Assembly: GCF_914271435.1 (NCBI RefSeq)
Contig: NZ_CAJZAI010000027.1
Coordinates: 1-41,900 of the forward strand
Direction: 5' to 3'
Source: Cupriavidus laharis
Lineage (GTDB): Bacteria; Pseudomonadota; Gammaproteobacteria; Burkholderiales; Burkholderiaceae
Length of the DNA: 41,900 nt
This document shows positions 40,046 to 41,900 of this stretch, piece after piece. The position numbers and the translations under genes were made by a program. Positions within the stretch are counted from its first letter, which is position 1. The number at the start of each line of letters is the position of its first letter. The notes beneath the pieces were generated by a model. The model was not told where the DNA came from. It made no database searches and was given only the letters and a program-made list of their open reading frames with translations.

Positions 40046-41424
40046 TAGCGGTATCCAACCGCGTCGCCGATCCGCGCAACGTTGCCGCGGGCGGGCTGGC
40101 CGTGGCGCTGTCCGAGGCACTGCGCCAGACCGGCGGCATGTGGTTCGGCTGGAGCGGCAAGGCGCTGGAAACGAATCAGGGCGGCACGCCCGGCGAAGGC
40201 GAACTGCATGTGCAACAGGCCGGCAATGTCACGCTGGCCACCGTGGACCTGTGCCGCGAAGACCATGACGCCTATTACCTCGGCTACAGCAACGGCGTGC
40301 TATGGCCTGCGTTCCACTACCGGCTGGACCTGGCCGACTTCGATTCGAACTACCTGAACGGCTACCGCCGCGTGAATCAGCTGTTCGCGCGCAAGCTGGC
40401 GCCGCTGCTCAAGCCCGATGACGTCATCTGGATCCACGACTACCACCTGATCCCGCTGGCGGCCGAACTGCGCGCCATCGGCTGCGGGCAGCGTATCGGC
40501 TTCTTCCTGCATATCCCGCTGCCGCCGCCGCTGATCCTGGCGGCCATCCCCCAGCACGACTGGCTCATGCGCGCGCTGTTCGCCTATGACCTGCTCGGGT
40601 TCCAGAGCCATACCGACCTGGAGCACTTCTCGCGCTACGTGCAGAACGAAGCGTTCGCAGAGCCGATGGGCGAGCACCGCTTCCGCGCCTTTCACCGCAC
40701 CGTGCGCGCCGAGGCGTTCCCGATCGGCATCGACGTGGACGAGTTCGCGGAACTCGGGCGTGGCGACGATGCGCGGGAAACCTATGAAATGATGTGTGCA
40801 CAGTACGCGCGCCGCAGGCTGTTGCTCGGTATCGACCGGCTCGATTACTCCAAGGGCCTGCCGCAGCGGCTGAAGGCCTTCTACCGGCTGCTGGCGGAGT
40901 ACCCGGAAAACCGCATGAGCGCGACGCTGGTGCAGATCGCGGCGCCGTCGCGCGAATCGGTGGATGCGTACGCGGACCTGCGCAGCGAGATGGAGCGGCT
41001 GAGCGGCGCGATCAATGGCGAGTTTGGCGAGCTGGACTGGATGCCGGTGCGCTATATCCATCGCACCACGGCGCGCAAGCGCCTGCCGGGCCTGTGCCGC
41101 GCCAGCCGTGTGGCGCTCGTGACGCCGCTGCGCGACGGCATGAACCTGGTGGCCAAGGAATTCATTGCCGCGCAGGATCCCGAAGATCCCGGCGTGCTGG
41201 TGCTCTCGCGCTTTGCCGGCGCGGCCGAGCAGCTCAAGGAAGCACTGCTCGTGAACCCCTACGACACGCACGCCACGGCGCAGGCTATCCAGCAAGCGCT
41301 GCACATGCCGCTGGCGGAGCGGCAGTCGCGCCACCAGAAACTGCTGGAACGCATCCGCTGCCAGGACGTGCACTGGTGGAGCCGGGAGTTCCTGCGGGCC
41401 TTGTCGGAAACCGAGGGCAGCTGA
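40033..41424 (+). CDS. otsA: Trehalose-6-phosphate synthase OtsA
   Basis: 463 residues, GT20 family; makes trehalose 6-phosphate from UDP-glucose and glucose 6-phosphate in the cytoplasm. Motifs are intact: SNRVADPRN and GGLAVALSEAL at the N-terminal donor loop, WIHDYHLIPLA near 135, FFLHIPLPPP, the ERLDYSKG-type LLGIDRLDYSKGLPQRL near 265-280 and DGMNLVAKEFIAAQ near 370 for UDP-glucose. Lacks any phosphatase domain, which is supplied by OtsB. The start is preceded by a small overlapping frame, not by a Shine-Dalgarno. Confidence 0.96.
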   Translation: MPRLVAVSNRVADPRNVAAGGLAVALSEALRQTGGMWFGWSGKALETNQGGTPGEGELHVQQAGNVTLATVDLCREDHDAYYLGYSNGVLWPAFHYRLDLADFDSNYLNGYRRVNQLFARKLAPLLKPDDVIWIHDYHLIPLAAELRAIGCGQRIGFFLHIPLPPPLILAAIPQHDWLMRALFAYDLLGFQSHTDLEHFSRYVQNEAFAEPMGEHRFRAFHRTVRAEAFPIGIDVDEFAELGRGDDARETYEMMCAQYARRRLLLGIDRLDYSKGLPQRLKAFYRLLAEYPENRMSATLVQIAAPSRESVDAYADLRSEMERLSGAINGEFGELDWMPVRYIHRTTARKRLPGLCRASRVALVTPLRDGMNLVAKEFIAAQDPEDPGVLVLSRFAGAAEQLKEALLVNPYDTHATAQAIQQALHMPLAERQSRHQKLLERIRCQDVHWWSREFLRALSETEGS

Positions 41425-41457
41425 GGATCTGGCAGCGGCTGCCGAAGGAGGATTGCC

Positions 41458-41808
41458 ATGAGCGAGAAACTGGAAACGCAGACGTGCACGCCCTGCCGTG
41501 GTGGCATTCCACCGCTGGAACGGGCGGAGGCTGAAGCGCTATTGGCGGAGACGCCTGGATGGACCCTGGCCGACGATGCCGGCCGGCTCGAACGCAGCTT
41601 CACTTTCCGCAACTTTGCGCAGGCGCTGGCGTTCGTCAATGGCGTGGGGCAGCTGGCTGAAGCGCAGGGGCATCATCCCGAGATCAGCTTCGGGTGGGGG
41701 CATGCGACGGTGTCGTGGCGGACGAAGAAGATCAAGGGGTTGCATCGGAATGATTTCATTATGGCGGCCAAGACGACGGGAGTGGCGGAGGGGGTTGTTG
41801 GGGGGTGA
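41458..41808 (+). CDS. phhB: 4a-hydroxytetrahydrobiopterin (pterin carbinolamine) dehydratase
   Basis: 116 residues with strong GGAGGA before the ATG. The PCD/DCoH fold is clear: GWTLADDAGRLERSFTFRNFAQALAFVNGV, the active site A-Q-G71-H72-H73-P74-E with the conserved aromatic region after it (ISFGWGHATVSW), and D99 at the end. It removes water from the 4a-carbinolamine formed by phenylalanine hydroxylase, so that the pterin can be recycled. No phenylalanine hydroxylase gene is in the window. It lies 33 bp after otsA and may be co-transcribed. The last codons are GGG/GTT-rich. Confidence 0.93.
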   Translation: MSEKLETQTCTPCRGGIPPLERAEAEALLAETPGWTLADDAGRLERSFTFRNFAQALAFVNGVGQLAEAQGHHPEISFGWGHATVSWRTKKIKGLHRNDFIMAAKTTGVAEGVVGG

Positions 41809-41900
41809 AGGGTTGGCGGGCTTGGCGGGCGCTGCTGTTTTGGCGGGGGCTCCCGGGGAAAAACCCCCAACGCCCACAACGACACCCCCAAAAATTAACC
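41809..41900. other. Terminal intergenic DNA
   Basis: 92 bp at the window edge. The plus strand is G/T-rich to about 41855 and then C/A-rich. This is like the convergent porin-queF junction, so I expect a minus-strand gene to end just beyond the window. GGGG-AAAAA-CCCCC at about 41855-41869 could form a terminator hairpin. Confidence 0.35.

Noticed and set aside
1..41900. CRISPR array, insertion sequence, prophage or plasmid origin
   Set aside because: No regular spaced direct repeats, no transposase or integrase motifs, and gene content is that of a normal chromosome.

Overview
The window reads as a chromosomal segment of a high-GC betaproteobacterium of the order Burkholderiales. The gene families and the C/G-ending codon use fit Cupriavidus or Ralstonia best; this is inferred from style and content, as there is no rRNA marker in the window. 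I found no tRNA, rRNA, CRISPR array, insertion sequence or phage gene.

Layout. (1) 1-4754: a structured leader, the yjcH-actP acetate uptake pair, a small cupin and a CPA1 Na+/H+ antiporter whose Shine-Dalgarno sits inside a perfect 9-bp stem. (2) 4818-8363: a secreted papain-fold-like protein, the stub of a VOC (glyoxalase-fold) gene, and, on the minus strand, a YaiI/DUF188 protein, a DUF1488 protein, a 45-residue basic protein and a di-iron sterol desaturase-like hydroxylase. (3) 8673-13000: a four-gene set with a secreted protein carrying three 55-residue Cys-x4-Cys repeats, a degenerate EF-hand protein, an OmpR-type regulator and its sensor kinase, then a DUF4410 lipoprotein. (4) 13157-14890: small envelope proteins (RcnB-like and others) and a K+-channel-like membrane protein. 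(5) 14909-15600: a non-coding element made of two inverted homologous halves, each with a hairpin whose two arms have changed together. (6) 15816-19252: an amino-acid-type solute-binding protein, an RpiR/SIS regulator and a class III aminotransferase, linked by a shared 16-bp palindromic motif, so probably one regulon.

(7) 19441-25794: the type IV pilus minor pilin operon pilE-fimT-pilV-pilW-pilX-pilY1 behind a good sigma70 promoter. (8) 26056-27590: a small secreted protein and a class I/II aminotransferase. (9) 27604-32988 (minus): a complete tripartite ABC efflux operon, TetR - HlyD adaptor - ATPase - permease - NodT outer membrane factor, with an AT-rich candidate operator. (10) 33206-37046: an outer membrane porin-like protein converging on queF-ilvA. 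(11) 37321-41808: otsB - GH15 glycosidase - otsA (trehalose synthesis with a potential glucosidase/trehalase) followed by phhB.

The strongest leads beyond routine annotation are the covarying inverted element at 14909-15600, the shared palindrome connecting 15816, 17626 and 17927, the Cys-repeat/EF-hand/two-component cluster, the Shine-Dalgarno-sequestering hairpin before the antiporter, and a switch to G/T-ending codons at the 3' ends of genes facing convergent junctions.
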